From an uncultured Alteromonadaceae bacterium (lineage in GTDB: Bacteria; Pseudomonadota; Gammaproteobacteria; Enterobacterales; Alteromonadaceae), in contig CANLWS010000005.1 of assembly GCA_947494925.1 (NCBI GenBank), positions 62,001 to 126,000 on the forward strand: a stretch of 64,000 bases of DNA, read 5' to 3'. The notes beneath the pieces were generated by a model. It ran no database searches. It was not told the origin of the DNA and was given only the letters and a program-made list of their open reading frames with translations. Both the position numbers and the translations under genes were made by a program. Shown in pieces: positions 46,261-56,013 of the stretch (positions are counted from its first letter, which is position 1; every line of letters starts with the position of its first letter).

Positions 46261-46276
46261 ATGACAACGCTGTCAT
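46261..46276. promoter_or_regulatory. NagR operator 1 (ATGACAACGCTGTCAT)
   Basis: Palindrome matching the NagR consensus; about 107 bp before the receptor start, just after the predicted -10. Operators 1 and 2 are 63 bp apart (about six helix turns), so looping between two dimers is possible. Confidence 0.88.
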
Positions 46277-46323
46277 ATAAGATTGAGATTATTTCGCAGC
46301 GGTCATTTTTTTAAAATAACAAA

Positions 46324-46339
46324 ATGACAACGCTGTCAT
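46324..46339. promoter_or_regulatory. NagR operator 2 (ATGACAACGCTGTCAT)
   Basis: Identical to operator 1; lies 28 bp before the receptor ATG, in the leader. Confidence 0.88.
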
Positions 46340-46367
46340 AAGCAGCCAAAAGCCAAAGGTTTGAACC

Positions 46368-49172
46368 ATGAACAACACTAGAATCAACAAAATTACACGA
46401 TGCATCAAGCTCGCTTGTCTGATGGGCGCATCAATTTCTTCAACTGCAATCCTTAGCCAGACTGCATTGGCACAAGAGTCATCTGACGAAGTCGAAGTTA
46501 TTGAGGTTCGCGGTATTCGGGCAAGTACCAAGGAAAATTTAAATCAGAAACGATTTAACAATTCTATCGTTGATGTCATTACAGCTGAAGATATTGGTAA
46601 GTTTCCTGACAAAAACGTTGCCGACACTCTTGCCCGTGTTCCTGGCGTCACAGTGAGTCGTGATTTTGGTGAAGGCGAAGGCGTAACTATTCGAGGGTTT
46701 TCCCCGGAACAAAATATCACCTTGTTAAATGGTCAGGCAGTGGGAACTGCCCAGTGGTTCATCCTGCGAAACACAGGCCGGAACTTCAACTTCGAAATGC
46801 TATCTTCTGAAATGATTGCCGGTGTTGAAGTGTTTAAATCTCCTCAAGCCGACATTGAAGAAGGTGGACTAGGTGGCACGGTTAACGTGAAAACTCGTCG
46901 TCCTCTTGATATGGATGCAAATACCTTTGCCGGTAGCCTCGAAGCCCAGTATTCAGATATTCCAGAAGCATGGGATCCAGGTGCTTCAGCAATGTACAGT
47001 TGGAAGAATGACGAAGAAAATTTCGGTATAATTGTGTCCGCCTCCATGCAGGAACGAGAAGTTGAAAGACATTCTCAGGAAAGTGATTTTGGCTGGTTTG
47101 GCCCTGGTATCGCAAGAATAGAACCTGGCATTTCAGCGCCTTCCACTGACGGCATTGGTAACCCTGGCCCTGAAAAAGGCTCACTTCCCTGGGGTGTAGG
47201 GTCGGCAGTTTTTGAACAAGAACGTAAGCGCACTGGTTTTGATACCAATATTCAATATCGACCAAATGATGACGTAGAAATGAATCTGCATTATCTGTAC
47301 ACCGAGCTTGAAGCCAGCAATGTCAATTCAAATTTAATCGGTATTCCTTTCAGGGGACTGTTCGTCGGTGACGCAAACGCAAGACCTGGAACAGTCAACA
47401 ATGGATTCGTGACTTCACTTGATTATTCAGGCTTGCCGTCTCAGGAAGGATGGGTTCCGCAGTTCCTGGCTTATGACGTCATCTATCGTGATGGTTCCAG
47501 TATGCAAACTCAGGTACTGGACTTTGATCTGAACTGGCAGCTGGAAGATAAGACTGTACATTTTCAAGCTGGTACCACCAAAGGTGAAGGTCAAATCAAC
47601 GACTTCTTCACAGAGTTTTGGGCGGATCCCCGCGACCCCAGAGCGAGGATCTTGTTTTCAAACCCCAATCCTACAGAACATGGCGCATCGATTGCCTTTA
47701 CTGAAGGCAACCCTTGGCTAGCTAATCCCACTGACGAGATGTGGTTAGCTGTTATCTTTAATCAGGAAAACACTACTGAAGATAAAGAAAATTATGCGCA
47801 ACTCGATGTCACTTTTGAAGTGGACTACGGCGCAATTTCAGAAATTAAAGTGGGTGGTAAGTTCAAAGACAGAAACTTTGAGCAATTCCGAATTCGCGAT
47901 GATCTTGGCAACACCCAGATTTCAGGCGAAGGTAGTCTTGGTCCTGCACAGAATTTTTGGAGTGGGGACATGATCAATGCTGATCACAGTGGAAATTCAT
48001 TGCCTTCAATGAGTTATTTCTTCCCTGACAGACAACGCATCTTTGACACTTTCTACGGCCTGCCATTATGCAGTGCTGGCGCAGAAGGTCCGTGCAGAAA
48101 TGAAGATGTTTTACAAAATGTCGCCATTTTTGATATTGAAGAAACCATCACTGCATTCTATGCCATGGCCAACTTTAGCGGAGATGGCTACCGCGGTAAC
48201 ATTGGTGTGCGCTATACCAGCACCGATTCTACTACAAACGGATTTGATGGAGATGATCCCATACAGTTTGAAAATGACTACAATGAATTGCTGCCAAGCC
48301 TGAACCTTAGCTTTGATTTGACTGAAGATATGATATTGCGAATGGCCGCAGCCAGAGTATTGACGCGTCCATCTCCTTTCCAATTAGCCCCCTCATTTAA
48401 CCTGACACCAGAAACGGGTAGAGGCCAGGCCGGGAACCCTGATTTATTGCCAACCACTGCGAATCAATTTGATATTGGCGTGGAATGGTATTTCGATGAT
48501 GCTTCATTAGTCAGTTTGACCTGGTTCAGAAAAGACATTAATAACTTCATCGCTACCAATACGGTGCAGGAAGAAGTTAACGGTGTATTATTCAATCAGC
48601 TTCAACGCCCTGTAAATGGTGGCGGAAGCGATTACCAGGGTCTGGAATTCCAGTACATGCATACCTTTGAAAATGGCTTTGGTGGATTCTTTAACTACAC
48701 CTATGTTGATGCCAGTGACGGTGAAATACAAAGTGCCGAATTGATCCCGGCTGTCACTGATGCAGACGGCAATATTGTTGAACCTGCCAGCGCAACATTG
48801 GTATCACGTAGCGTCATGTTCCCTGATGTGTCTAAGCAGGCATTTAACTTTGGCGGTTTCTATGAAAATGACCTTTACAGTGCCCGGATCAATTACACTT
48901 GGCGGGACGACTATTTTCTATCAACACCAGGTTTGACTGAATTTGGCCCAACTTTCAGAGAAGACTATGGTCAGTGGGACGCTCAGGTTTCTTACAATGT
49001 CACCGAAAACATCACACTGAAATTGGAAGCAATTAATATCACTGATGAAGTGTTTAACAACTATCTGGTACAGGCTGGCGACAATCCGCATCCTCAGGAC
49101 GGCACTGCGGTAGTTAGCACGGAAGGTCAGAACGGACGTCGTTTCTTCGTAGGCGCGAATTTCCGCTTCTAA
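46368..49172 (+). CDS. TonB-dependent receptor for GlcNAc/chitin oligosaccharides
   Basis: Outer-membrane transporter of 934 residues, long Caulobacter/Xanthomonas-type sugar receptor. A signal peptide ends near residue 37 (Q-T-A-L-A-Q-E). A TonB-box-like V-I-E-V-R-G-I-R precedes the plug, with N-V-A-D-T-L-A-R-V-P-G-V-T-V and V-T-I-R-G-F. The barrel ends in a terminal Phe (A-N-F-R-F). The substrate is inferred from the NagR operators and the hexosaminidase in the same operon. AAGG lies just before the ATG. A hairpin separates it from the halogenase gene. Confidence 0.92.
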   Translation: MNNTRINKITRCIKLACLMGASISSTAILSQTALAQESSDEVEVIEVRGIRASTKENLNQKRFNNSIVDVITAEDIGKFPDKNVADTLARVPGVTVSRDFGEGEGVTIRGFSPEQNITLLNGQAVGTAQWFILRNTGRNFNFEMLSSEMIAGVEVFKSPQADIEEGGLGGTVNVKTRRPLDMDANTFAGSLEAQYSDIPEAWDPGASAMYSWKNDEENFGIIVSASMQEREVERHSQESDFGWFGPGIARIEPGISAPSTDGIGNPGPEKGSLPWGVGSAVFEQERKRTGFDTNIQYRPNDDVEMNLHYLYTELEASNVNSNLIGIPFRGLFVGDANARPGTVNNGFVTSLDYSGLPSQEGWVPQFLAYDVIYRDGSSMQTQVLDFDLNWQLEDKTVHFQAGTTKGEGQINDFFTEFWADPRDPRARILFSNPNPTEHGASIAFTEGNPWLANPTDEMWLAVIFNQENTTEDKENYAQLDVTFEVDYGAISEIKVGGKFKDRNFEQFRIRDDLGNTQISGEGSLGPAQNFWSGDMINADHSGNSLPSMSYFFPDRQRIFDTFYGLPLCSAGAEGPCRNEDVLQNVAIFDIEETITAFYAMANFSGDGYRGNIGVRYTSTDSTTNGFDGDDPIQFENDYNELLPSLNLSFDLTEDMILRMAAARVLTRPSPFQLAPSFNLTPETGRGQAGNPDLLPTTANQFDIGVEWYFDDASLVSLTWFRKDINNFIATNTVQEEVNGVLFNQLQRPVNGGGSDYQGLEFQYMHTFENGFGGFFNYTYVDASDGEIQSAELIPAVTDADGNIVEPASATLVSRSVMFPDVSKQAFNFGGFYENDLYSARINYTWRDDYFLSTPGLTEFGPTFREDYGQWDAQVSYNVTENITLKLEAINITDEVFNNYLVQAGDNPHPQDGTAVVSTEGQNGRRFFVGANFRF

Positions 49173-49180
49173 TGGTGCAC

Positions 49181-49205
49181 GCCGCGATAGCAAAACTATC
49201 GCGGC
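49181..49205 (+). repeat. Intercistronic hairpin after the receptor gene
   Basis: Perfect 10-bp inverted repeat GCCGCGATAG / CTATCGCGGC with a 5-base loop between the receptor stop and the halogenase start. There is no T-run; such stems often protect upstream mRNA ends and give more receptor than downstream product. Confidence 0.6.
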
Positions 49206-49228
49206 AAACCTGACAAAACTAAGAGCTG

Positions 49229-50743
49229 ATGATGAATAAACGTATATTAATCGCAGGTGGTGGCACAGCAGGCTGGATGGCGGCAAGCCTATTCCAACAT
49301 GCTTGGCCAGACAGCACGATTAGCGTCATTGAGTCAGCCCAAATTGGTCCTATTGGTGTCGGTGAAGGTTCTACTCCGTATCTAAAACAATTCTTTAAGT
49401 CACTCAATATTGATGAACACGAATGGATGCCTAAATGCAATGCCACTTACAAGGCAGGCATTTACTTCAAAGGCTGGTCTGAACGACCAGGCTATGAAGA
49501 CTATTTTCACCCGTTTTTCTCCCCATTGGACATCAAACCAGGAGAGCCCTTTTTTCACAACGCTGCTCTACAACGTCGTGGGGTGAAAGCCAACGCACAT
49601 CCAGATCACTATTTCGTCAACAAACAAATTGTAGAATTGGGTAAGGCCCCCATTTCCAGTAAAAAACTCGGAATTGAACTGGATTACGGCTATCACTTTG
49701 ACGCCGTACTGCTTGGACGTTTCTTGAAGGACCGCGCTATCCACCTAGGTGTGACCCATATAGAAGACATGATTACTCAGGTTGCGTTAAGAAAAGACGG
49801 AGACGTCGCTCACCTTGAAACCAAAGCCAATGGAAACCTAAGTGCCGATCTCTTTATCGATTGCACAGGGTTTCAAAGTCTGATTTTACAAAAAGCACTG
49901 GGCGTTAAATTTCATTCCTATAGTGACAGTCTTTTCAATGATGCCGCAGTGGCTATTCCGACTCCGAATGACACAAATACACCAATCCAGGCGCAAACTA
50001 TCTCAACGGCGTTAAAATGCGGCTGGTGCTGGCATATTCCACTAACTAACCGAGTGGGAAATGGCTATGTGTACGATTCTTCAGAAATTACGCAAGAGCA
50101 GGCTGAGCAAGAGCTAAGAGAGCATTTACAGCTAGCCGACCGACCAGATATCCCCGCTAAGCACCTCAAAATGAAGGTGGGCAGAGTAGACAAACATTGG
50201 CACCGAAATTGTCTGGCTGTGGGTTTGGCACAAGGGTTTATTGAACCCCTTGAAGCCACTGCACTAATGGTTGTTCAATTCACTATTGAACAGTTTATTG
50301 CGGAGTACGAAAAATCAATTGGCCCCGGTTCTGGGCAATTTAATCAGCGCGTTAACCAAATGTTTGAAGGCATTCGTGATTACATCACTACACACTATAA
50401 AATTAACTCTAGGACAGATACCCCTTACTGGGAAAAGTGCCGGGAACAGAGCCAGGTTTCCCCAAATCTGGAGCAATTGTTGAATAGCTGGGATAACGGC
50501 ACTGACTTTGAAAAAGTTCTCAGTAGCCAGAAATCTGATCTCGTGTATTTGCGACCGTCCTGGTATGTAATTCTGGCAGGGATGGGACGTTTTCCCATCC
50601 CACTTAAAGACGACGACAATCTCGAATCCATTCCTCATGAACAGTGCACTCGATACTGCGCTGATCTTGTTCAAGACTGCTTTGTGGATCATGCAGAATA
50701 TTTAAACCAATTGCGGTCTGTGTCTCATAGGAATCAATTATGA
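49229..50743 (+). CDS. Tryptophan-halogenase-family flavoprotein
   Basis: A 504-residue FAD-dependent protein of the tryptophan 7-halogenase family. It has the FAD motif G10-G-G-T-A-G-W, a lysine (K75 in N-A-T-Y-K-A-G) at the place of the catalytic Lys of PrnA, and the W266-C-W-H-I-P motif typical of these halogenases. No natural-product genes are nearby. Members of this family commonly sit beside TonB receptors in sugar loci of Alteromonadales and Xanthomonas, with no known substrate there. Its stop overlaps the start of the UnbV lipoprotein gene (ATGA). ATG at 49229 or the adjacent one at 49232. Confidence 0.88.
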   Translation: MMNKRILIAGGGTAGWMAASLFQHAWPDSTISVIESAQIGPIGVGEGSTPYLKQFFKSLNIDEHEWMPKCNATYKAGIYFKGWSERPGYEDYFHPFFSPLDIKPGEPFFHNAALQRRGVKANAHPDHYFVNKQIVELGKAPISSKKLGIELDYGYHFDAVLLGRFLKDRAIHLGVTHIEDMITQVALRKDGDVAHLETKANGNLSADLFIDCTGFQSLILQKALGVKFHSYSDSLFNDAAVAIPTPNDTNTPIQAQTISTALKCGWCWHIPLTNRVGNGYVYDSSEITQEQAEQELREHLQLADRPDIPAKHLKMKVGRVDKHWHRNCLAVGLAQGFIEPLEATALMVVQFTIEQFIAEYEKSIGPGSGQFNQRVNQMFEGIRDYITTHYKINSRTDTPYWEKCREQSQVSPNLEQLLNSWDNGTDFEKVLSSQKSDLVYLRPSWYVILAGMGRFPIPLKDDDNLESIPHEQCTRYCADLVQDCFVDHAEYLNQLRSVSHRNQL

Positions 50744-52431
50744 AACTACCCTTTGTCATCTCACAATGCTTGTTGCTGAGTATTCTGACCAGTGGTTGTG
50801 GTGGAGGTAGTTCCAGCGGACAGACTGCGCCTACACCACCAACACCACAAGCTCCGACTGAACCACCAGCGACGTCAGTAACCTTGCGCTTCTCGGACGT
50901 AACTCAGCCAGCAAACCTGAGTCTGCGTCATGGCTTTTCACACACGCAAGACTCTACTATGCCTATGATGTATTCAGGTGGCACTGCCGTTGGCGACTAT
51001 GATAATGACGGCGATCTGGATGTGTATTTCATTGCCGGCAGCAATGGCAATAATCAACTTTATCAGAATCAAAATGACGGCACATTTATCGAACTCGCCA
51101 GTGAGGCTGGCGTGGCGATTTCAGGTGTGAAAGGTACAGGTCCTGCTTTCGCTGACATAGATGGAGACGGTTGGATAGATTTGTTTGTAGGTGCAGTAGA
51201 TTCTGAGTCGGTCTACCTGTTCAGAAACAATCAAGATGGCACTTTTGAGGATGTGACATTATCCTCTGGTCTCAACTTGACTGCACCAAACTCTGTCTCA
51301 GCCACTTTTGGCGATGTTGACCTGGACGGTGATCTGGACCTGCTGATAAGCCATTGGGGAAACCCTTTGGAAGAAGGCAAAAGCCTTGAAATTCTATGGC
51401 GGAATGATAGCGATGCTGACGGGATCCAATTCTCAGATATCAGCACAGATTGGGGGATCAGTGAGGCCTATGCGGATCAGATTTCTGAAATCACCGAACA
51501 AAATCAAGTAATCGATACTTCCTTTGTGCCCAGTCTCAGCGATATAGACAAAGACGGTGATCTGGATCTGCTGTTAGTGTCTGATTTCGGACAATCCAAG
51601 GTGCTTGAAAATATTGATGCGAGCAGATTTGAAAACGTGACATCTTCCGTGATTAACGACCAGTTCGGCATGGGTTCGTCTGTTGCTGACGTAGATAATG
51701 ACGGCGATATGGACTGGTATGTGACCAGCATCCATGAAAAACCTACTTCGAGCCAGACGAAAAACCCGTCTCAGGGATACACGGGTAACAGGCTGTATGT
51801 GAATGACGGAGCTGGAAACTTCAGCAATCGGGCTCAGGCGCTTGATATTGCTGACGGTGGTTGGGCCTGGGCGAGTTGCTTTGCCGATTTCAACAATGAT
51901 GGCTTAGTCGACATTTTCCATGTGAACGGATGGGGTCAGGATGGACTGGATTTCGCCCACTATTTTGATGATCGGTCGCGTCTTTACATTCAATCAGACG
52001 ATGGTAATTTCGAAGAACTGGCCTGGGAACTTGGTATACAGGACACACGCCAGGGTCGAGGAATAGCCTGTAACGATATTGATGATGATGGTGACGTGGA
52101 TATACTTGTATCTAATAATCAAGATGCCATCCAGCTCTATCGTAACGAACTTTCTCAGGGTCACCATTACCTGAAAATACGGCTCAAAGGTAAAGCGCCA
52201 AATACTCAGGCACTAGGAACCTTCATTGAAGTTACGTCCCCAAGTGGTTTGGTACAGACTCAGGAAGTCAGAATCAATAACAATTTCACGTCTACCAATG
52301 CTGTGGAGGCACATTTCGGGCTGGGTACAGATGCCTCACAAGTCAATATAAAGATCACATGGCCTGACAAAACCGAAAGCCAGTTCAATGGTATAAATGT
52401 AGATTCTTTGCACACCTTGGAGCAACTCTAA
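50740..52431 (+). CDS. FG-GAP/VCBS repeat lipoprotein with UnbV (ASPIC) domain
   Basis: A 563-residue exported lipoprotein. The lipobox L-T-S-G-C20 is followed by glycines and a Pro/Thr linker; with no Asp at +2, outer-membrane placement is expected. At least six FG-GAP-like repeats with D-x-D-x-D-G calcium motifs (D-N-D-G-D-L-D-V, D-K-D-G-D-L-D-L) predict a beta propeller. The C-terminus is the UnbV/ASPIC domain, as in human CRTAC1. Function in sugar loci is unknown; surface binding of glycan is a guess. It overlaps the halogenase gene and abuts the hexosaminidase gene. Confidence 0.87.
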   Translation: MKLPFVISQCLLLSILTSGCGGGSSSGQTAPTPPTPQAPTEPPATSVTLRFSDVTQPANLSLRHGFSHTQDSTMPMMYSGGTAVGDYDNDGDLDVYFIAGSNGNNQLYQNQNDGTFIELASEAGVAISGVKGTGPAFADIDGDGWIDLFVGAVDSESVYLFRNNQDGTFEDVTLSSGLNLTAPNSVSATFGDVDLDGDLDLLISHWGNPLEEGKSLEILWRNDSDADGIQFSDISTDWGISEAYADQISEITEQNQVIDTSFVPSLSDIDKDGDLDLLLVSDFGQSKVLENIDASRFENVTSSVINDQFGMGSSVADVDNDGDMDWYVTSIHEKPTSSQTKNPSQGYTGNRLYVNDGAGNFSNRAQALDIADGGWAWASCFADFNNDGLVDIFHVNGWGQDGLDFAHYFDDRSRLYIQSDDGNFEELAWELGIQDTRQGRGIACNDIDDDGDVDILVSNNQDAIQLYRNELSQGHHYLKIRLKGKAPNTQALGTFIEVTSPSGLVQTQEVRINNNFTSTNAVEAHFGLGTDASQVNIKITWPDKTESQFNGINVDSLHTLEQL

Positions 52432-54996
52432 GTGAAAGTCGGAAAAACAAACTCAATCAGACTTGCTGTACTTGTTGCCAGCTGTTTCATTTCAGGACCT
52501 GCGATATCCGCAATACAGCAAAGTGCACTGGATGAAGCAGCCAATAAGATGCAGGTTAAATATCAGGTGATTGATAATCTTGACCACAGTGTATGTTTAA
52601 AACAGGTGGCCGAAGGGAATTGTTATCTGGCGGAACTTTCATTACGCTTTCCAAATGATCTGCCTGCTAAAGGCTGGCAAATATATTTCAGCCAAATTAC
52701 TCCCATTCAATGGGAGGGCAGTGCCCAGTTTGATATCCAACATGTGAACGGTGATTTACATCGCCTTATGCCCATCTTACCCATCGCTAAAAACACTGAC
52801 TATGTTATCCCCTTGCGAGCGGCTTACTCCTCGGTTTCAAAATCTGATGTGATGCCCAACTATTTTCTGGTAGCTGAGGGGTTGTCGCCGCAAATTATTC
52901 AATCGACCAGAGAAAAAATCGAACCGGATTCCGGACTTGCCGTTTTACCCCATGCAGGCGAATTTTCTGAGCCGGGACAAACTCAGCGAAACAAAGATGA
53001 CAAGCTGGTATACGCCACACCCGGTCATGATTTCGAGCGCTTCAACGAACTAAATCTGCATGCAGACCCCACAAACATTCCTAGAGTTATTCCCAACGCT
53101 TTGCACACTGAATATAGCGAAAAGAAGATTGTCCTGAGCAGCGGTCTGGCATTTGGCAAAACCGACCAGGCTCGATTTGAACCGGCCATTACCTGGTTGC
53201 TTAAAAGGGGAATTCAACAAAATGCGTCTGGCCTGCCCGTAAAGATCACTTTCGATAAAAACACAGTAAAAAATCTGGAAGGCTATCGGCTCAACATCAA
53301 TAGCGCGCAAATCAGCATTACGGCATCTACAGATGTGGGCGTATTTTATGCGTTGATGAGTCTGGTTCAACTGTACGACGAAAAATCTGGTCAGTTGCCG
53401 AATATTACCCTTATTGACGAGCCCGATTATGCCTTCAGAGGCCTTCATGTCGATGTATCAAGAAACTTTCACGACATTCAATTTATCAAGAAGTTACTCA
53501 GCCAAATGGCGGGCCTCAAATTAAATAAATTGCATTTACATCTTGCTGATGACGAAGGATGGAGAATTGAAATACCGGATCTGCCGGAACTGACAGAAAT
53601 CGGTGCTTTTCGTTGCTTTGACCTGTCCGAACAATCTTGCCTGCTCCCGCAACTTGGCAGCGGCCCATTTCGCGATACTGATGTGAATGGGTTCTACACT
53701 CAGCAGGAATATATCGAGATAGTAAAGTACGCAGCTCAACGACATATTGAGGTCATCCCATCACTGGATATGCCAGGCCATTCCAGAGCCGCTGTCAAAT
53801 CTATGTTGGCGCGTCACAACAGACTCAAAGCAGCAGGTGATTTAGTAGCAGCAAACGAATTTATGTTGACTGATCCACTAAATGAATCCCAATATTCTTC
53901 AGTTCAGCACTACAACGACAATACAATTAACCCTTGTATCGACTCAACCTATCATTTTATAGCAAAAGTATTAGGTGATATTGCCACCTACCATGAACTG
54001 GCTGGCGCACCACTGAAACGTTACCACATCGGTGCGGATGAGACTGCCGGTGCCTGGGTGAAATCGCCTGCCTGTCAAACGCTAATCAATCAAAATACCC
54101 AAGGATTACAAAAGGTCGATGATCTTGGTGGCTACTTTATCCAACGCATCGCCAAGATGCTGAGTGAAAAAGGTATCGTTGCAGGAGCTTGGAGTGATGG
54201 CGCAAAGAGTCTGTTAGGCAAAGAGTCTATACCGACGATGCAGGTAAATTTGTGGGGTACCTTGTTTTGGCAGGGCCATGTCGAAGCACACGAATTTATC
54301 AACGCAGGATGGGAAAGTATTCTGTCTATTCCAGACGCCCTTTACTTTGACTTTCCCTATGCAGCCAATGCCGACGAACCCGGATATTACTGGGCTTCGA
54401 GGGCAACGGACGGATTCAGAGTATTTCAGTTCATGCCCGACAACTTACCTGCACATGCCTCTTTCTGGCCTGACAGAATGGGGAAACCTTACAGGGCTGA
54501 GGACTCTCATCCTCTGGACCCGAACCACCGCGTTACCGGAATTCAGGCCCAGCTTTGGAGCGAAACGGTAAGGTCCACGAGCCGTGCCGAATTCATGTTA
54601 TTCCCGCGTCTAGCAGCCTTTGCCGAACGTGCTTGGCATCACGCCGACTGGCAAACGAAATACGTTCCTGGCAAAACGTACTCAATGTCTCAACAACCTG
54701 CGTTATCTAGCGCTTTGCTACAGGACTGGGCCAGTTATACCTCCGTATTAACAAACAAGATCCTTCCCATTTTGGCCAGCGAAGAAATCCGTTTCAGATT
54801 GCCACCCCCTGGTGCAAAAATAATTGGGAAGAAGCTGCATGCAAATAGCCTTTATCCGGAACTTGAGATCTATTTCCGCGAAACCGATACGCAATGGCGT
54901 CTTTACCAAACTCCTACGCTTATCAGTGGTCCTGTCGAACTAAAAACCAAGCTGGCTGATTTTCCACTAAGCAGCCGAATTGTCAGAGTAAACTAA
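52432..54996 (+). CDS. Beta-N-acetylhexosaminidase, GH20
   Basis: Exported enzyme of 854 residues that releases GlcNAc from chitin oligosaccharides. Signal peptide to about residue 25; N-terminal CHB_HEX carbohydrate-binding domain (about 35-160); GH20b domain (215-350); the GH20 barrel with the catalytic D536-E537 pair in H-I-G-A-D-E-T; and a C-terminal CHB_HEX_C-like domain. It starts with GTG directly after the stop of the UnbV gene (TAAGTG) and has no clear ribosome-binding site, so translational coupling is likely. Acts in the periplasm or on the surface. Confidence 0.95.
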   Translation: MKVGKTNSIRLAVLVASCFISGPAISAIQQSALDEAANKMQVKYQVIDNLDHSVCLKQVAEGNCYLAELSLRFPNDLPAKGWQIYFSQITPIQWEGSAQFDIQHVNGDLHRLMPILPIAKNTDYVIPLRAAYSSVSKSDVMPNYFLVAEGLSPQIIQSTREKIEPDSGLAVLPHAGEFSEPGQTQRNKDDKLVYATPGHDFERFNELNLHADPTNIPRVIPNALHTEYSEKKIVLSSGLAFGKTDQARFEPAITWLLKRGIQQNASGLPVKITFDKNTVKNLEGYRLNINSAQISITASTDVGVFYALMSLVQLYDEKSGQLPNITLIDEPDYAFRGLHVDVSRNFHDIQFIKKLLSQMAGLKLNKLHLHLADDEGWRIEIPDLPELTEIGAFRCFDLSEQSCLLPQLGSGPFRDTDVNGFYTQQEYIEIVKYAAQRHIEVIPSLDMPGHSRAAVKSMLARHNRLKAAGDLVAANEFMLTDPLNESQYSSVQHYNDNTINPCIDSTYHFIAKVLGDIATYHELAGAPLKRYHIGADETAGAWVKSPACQTLINQNTQGLQKVDDLGGYFIQRIAKMLSEKGIVAGAWSDGAKSLLGKESIPTMQVNLWGTLFWQGHVEAHEFINAGWESILSIPDALYFDFPYAANADEPGYYWASRATDGFRVFQFMPDNLPAHASFWPDRMGKPYRAEDSHPLDPNHRVTGIQAQLWSETVRSTSRAEFMLFPRLAAFAERAWHHADWQTKYVPGKTYSMSQQPALSSALLQDWASYTSVLTNKILPILASEEIRFRLPPPGAKIIGKKLHANSLYPELEIYFRETDTQWRLYQTPTLISGPVELKTKLADFPLSSRIVRVN

Positions 54997-55032
54997 TCAT
55001 GCTTTTTCCTCTCAAACTAGATCAAAAACAAA

Positions 55033-55048
55033 ATGACAACGCTGTCAT
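55033..55048. promoter_or_regulatory. NagR operator 3 (ATGACAACGCTGTCAT)
   Basis: Third identical palindrome, 82 bp before nagK. It defines a second NagR-controlled operon (nagK-nagB-nagA-nagP) with its own promoter. Confidence 0.9.
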
Positions 55049-55129
55049 TTATCTGTTAACATGCTCATTAATTAGTCAGTATCCAGGTTGTCTGCCTAAT
55101 TCAAACACTAACACGGGAGTCTATTTCTC

Positions 55130-56002
55130 ATGAAAGGTCCACTTTTCCTCGGCATCGACGGTGGCGGAACCAAATGTAAAGCCCGCTTGGAAGATGAAAG
55201 TGGGAACCTGCTTGGTGAAGGTCTGGCAGGGCCGGCCAATCCAGTGCGAGGTGTGGAACTGACGATTAACTCGATATTAGACGCTTCGCATCAAGCACTG
55301 AGCAATGCAGATGTTAATGCAAACTCACTTCCGCCCGTCGTTGCAGGTATTGGTCTTGCAGGTGTAAACCTGCCGAATTTAATGACAGAGCTTAATAATT
55401 GGGAGCATCCCTTCGCAGATATGTATCTGACCACCGATTTACATATTGCCTGTTTGGGAGCGCATGGAGGAAAAGATGGTGCCGTTATCATAACCGGTAC
55501 TGGGTTCTGTGCAGGTTCGCTTATAGACGGGAAAGTCACGGAAATAGGCGGACACGGATTTATTTTAGGTGATACTGCAAGTGGTGCTCGGCTGGGTTTG
55601 AACGCACTTAGATACTGTATGCAGTACTTTGATGGCCTGGTGTTGAAGGACAAGCTCATTGAGGCATTGTTGGATGCGCTTCAAGTGAGTAATGCTACAG
55701 CGCTGGTTGAAAAAAGTTTGCAGGCAAAACCGGCTTTCTTCGCGAAGTTCGCTCCGATCGTATTGCAGCAAGCCGAACGGGAAAACCCCTTTGCACTCAA
55801 GCTGGTTGAGGCATCGGCTGATTACGTGAATCAAGTAGCACACAAATTATTAGTGAAAAAACACACTAGAATTTCGATGATTGGAGGCATATCTGCCCCT
55901 CTCACAAAGTGGTTGGATAAAAGCCTTCAGAAAAAGCTCAGTACACCTATTTCACCACCCGAAGTCGGCGCTTTATATCTCGCCCGCCAAAAACGTATTT
56001 AG
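55130..56002 (+). CDS. nagK: N-acetylglucosamine kinase, BadF/BadG/BcrA type
   Basis: Phosphorylates GlcNAc to GlcNAc-6-phosphate with ATP. The 290-residue ASKHA-fold kinase opens with the phosphate loop I-D-G-G-G-T-K-C-K and later shows I-I-T-G-T-G-F-C and G-G-H-G-F-I-L-G-D-T-A-S-G. It is first in the operon behind NagR operator 3. A kinase is needed because NagP imports free GlcNAc without phosphorylation. Confidence 0.93.
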   Translation: MKGPLFLGIDGGGTKCKARLEDESGNLLGEGLAGPANPVRGVELTINSILDASHQALSNADVNANSLPPVVAGIGLAGVNLPNLMTELNNWEHPFADMYLTTDLHIACLGAHGGKDGAVIITGTGFCAGSLIDGKVTEIGGHGFILGDTASGARLGLNALRYCMQYFDGLVLKDKLIEALLDALQVSNATALVEKSLQAKPAFFAKFAPIVLQQAERENPFALKLVEASADYVNQVAHKLLVKKHTRISMIGGISAPLTKWLDKSLQKKLSTPISPPEVGALYLARQKRI

Positions 56003-56013
56003 GAATCAACGCA

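Larger units (their letters stand above)
45910..46367. other. 458-bp divergent control region, nagR / TonB receptor
   Basis: Holds two NagR operators near the receptor side and a plausible promoter: TTGCAC (46223-46228), a 17-base spacer and TAGATT (46246-46251), placing the start of transcription next to operator 1. The nagR half has no operator-like palindrome that I can see. No gene is recognised in it. Confidence 0.55.

Noticed and set aside
49229-50743. Halogenase gene as part of a natural-product cluster
   Set aside because: No synthetase, prenyltransferase, flavin reductase or resistance gene is near; all neighbours and operators belong to GlcNAc use.
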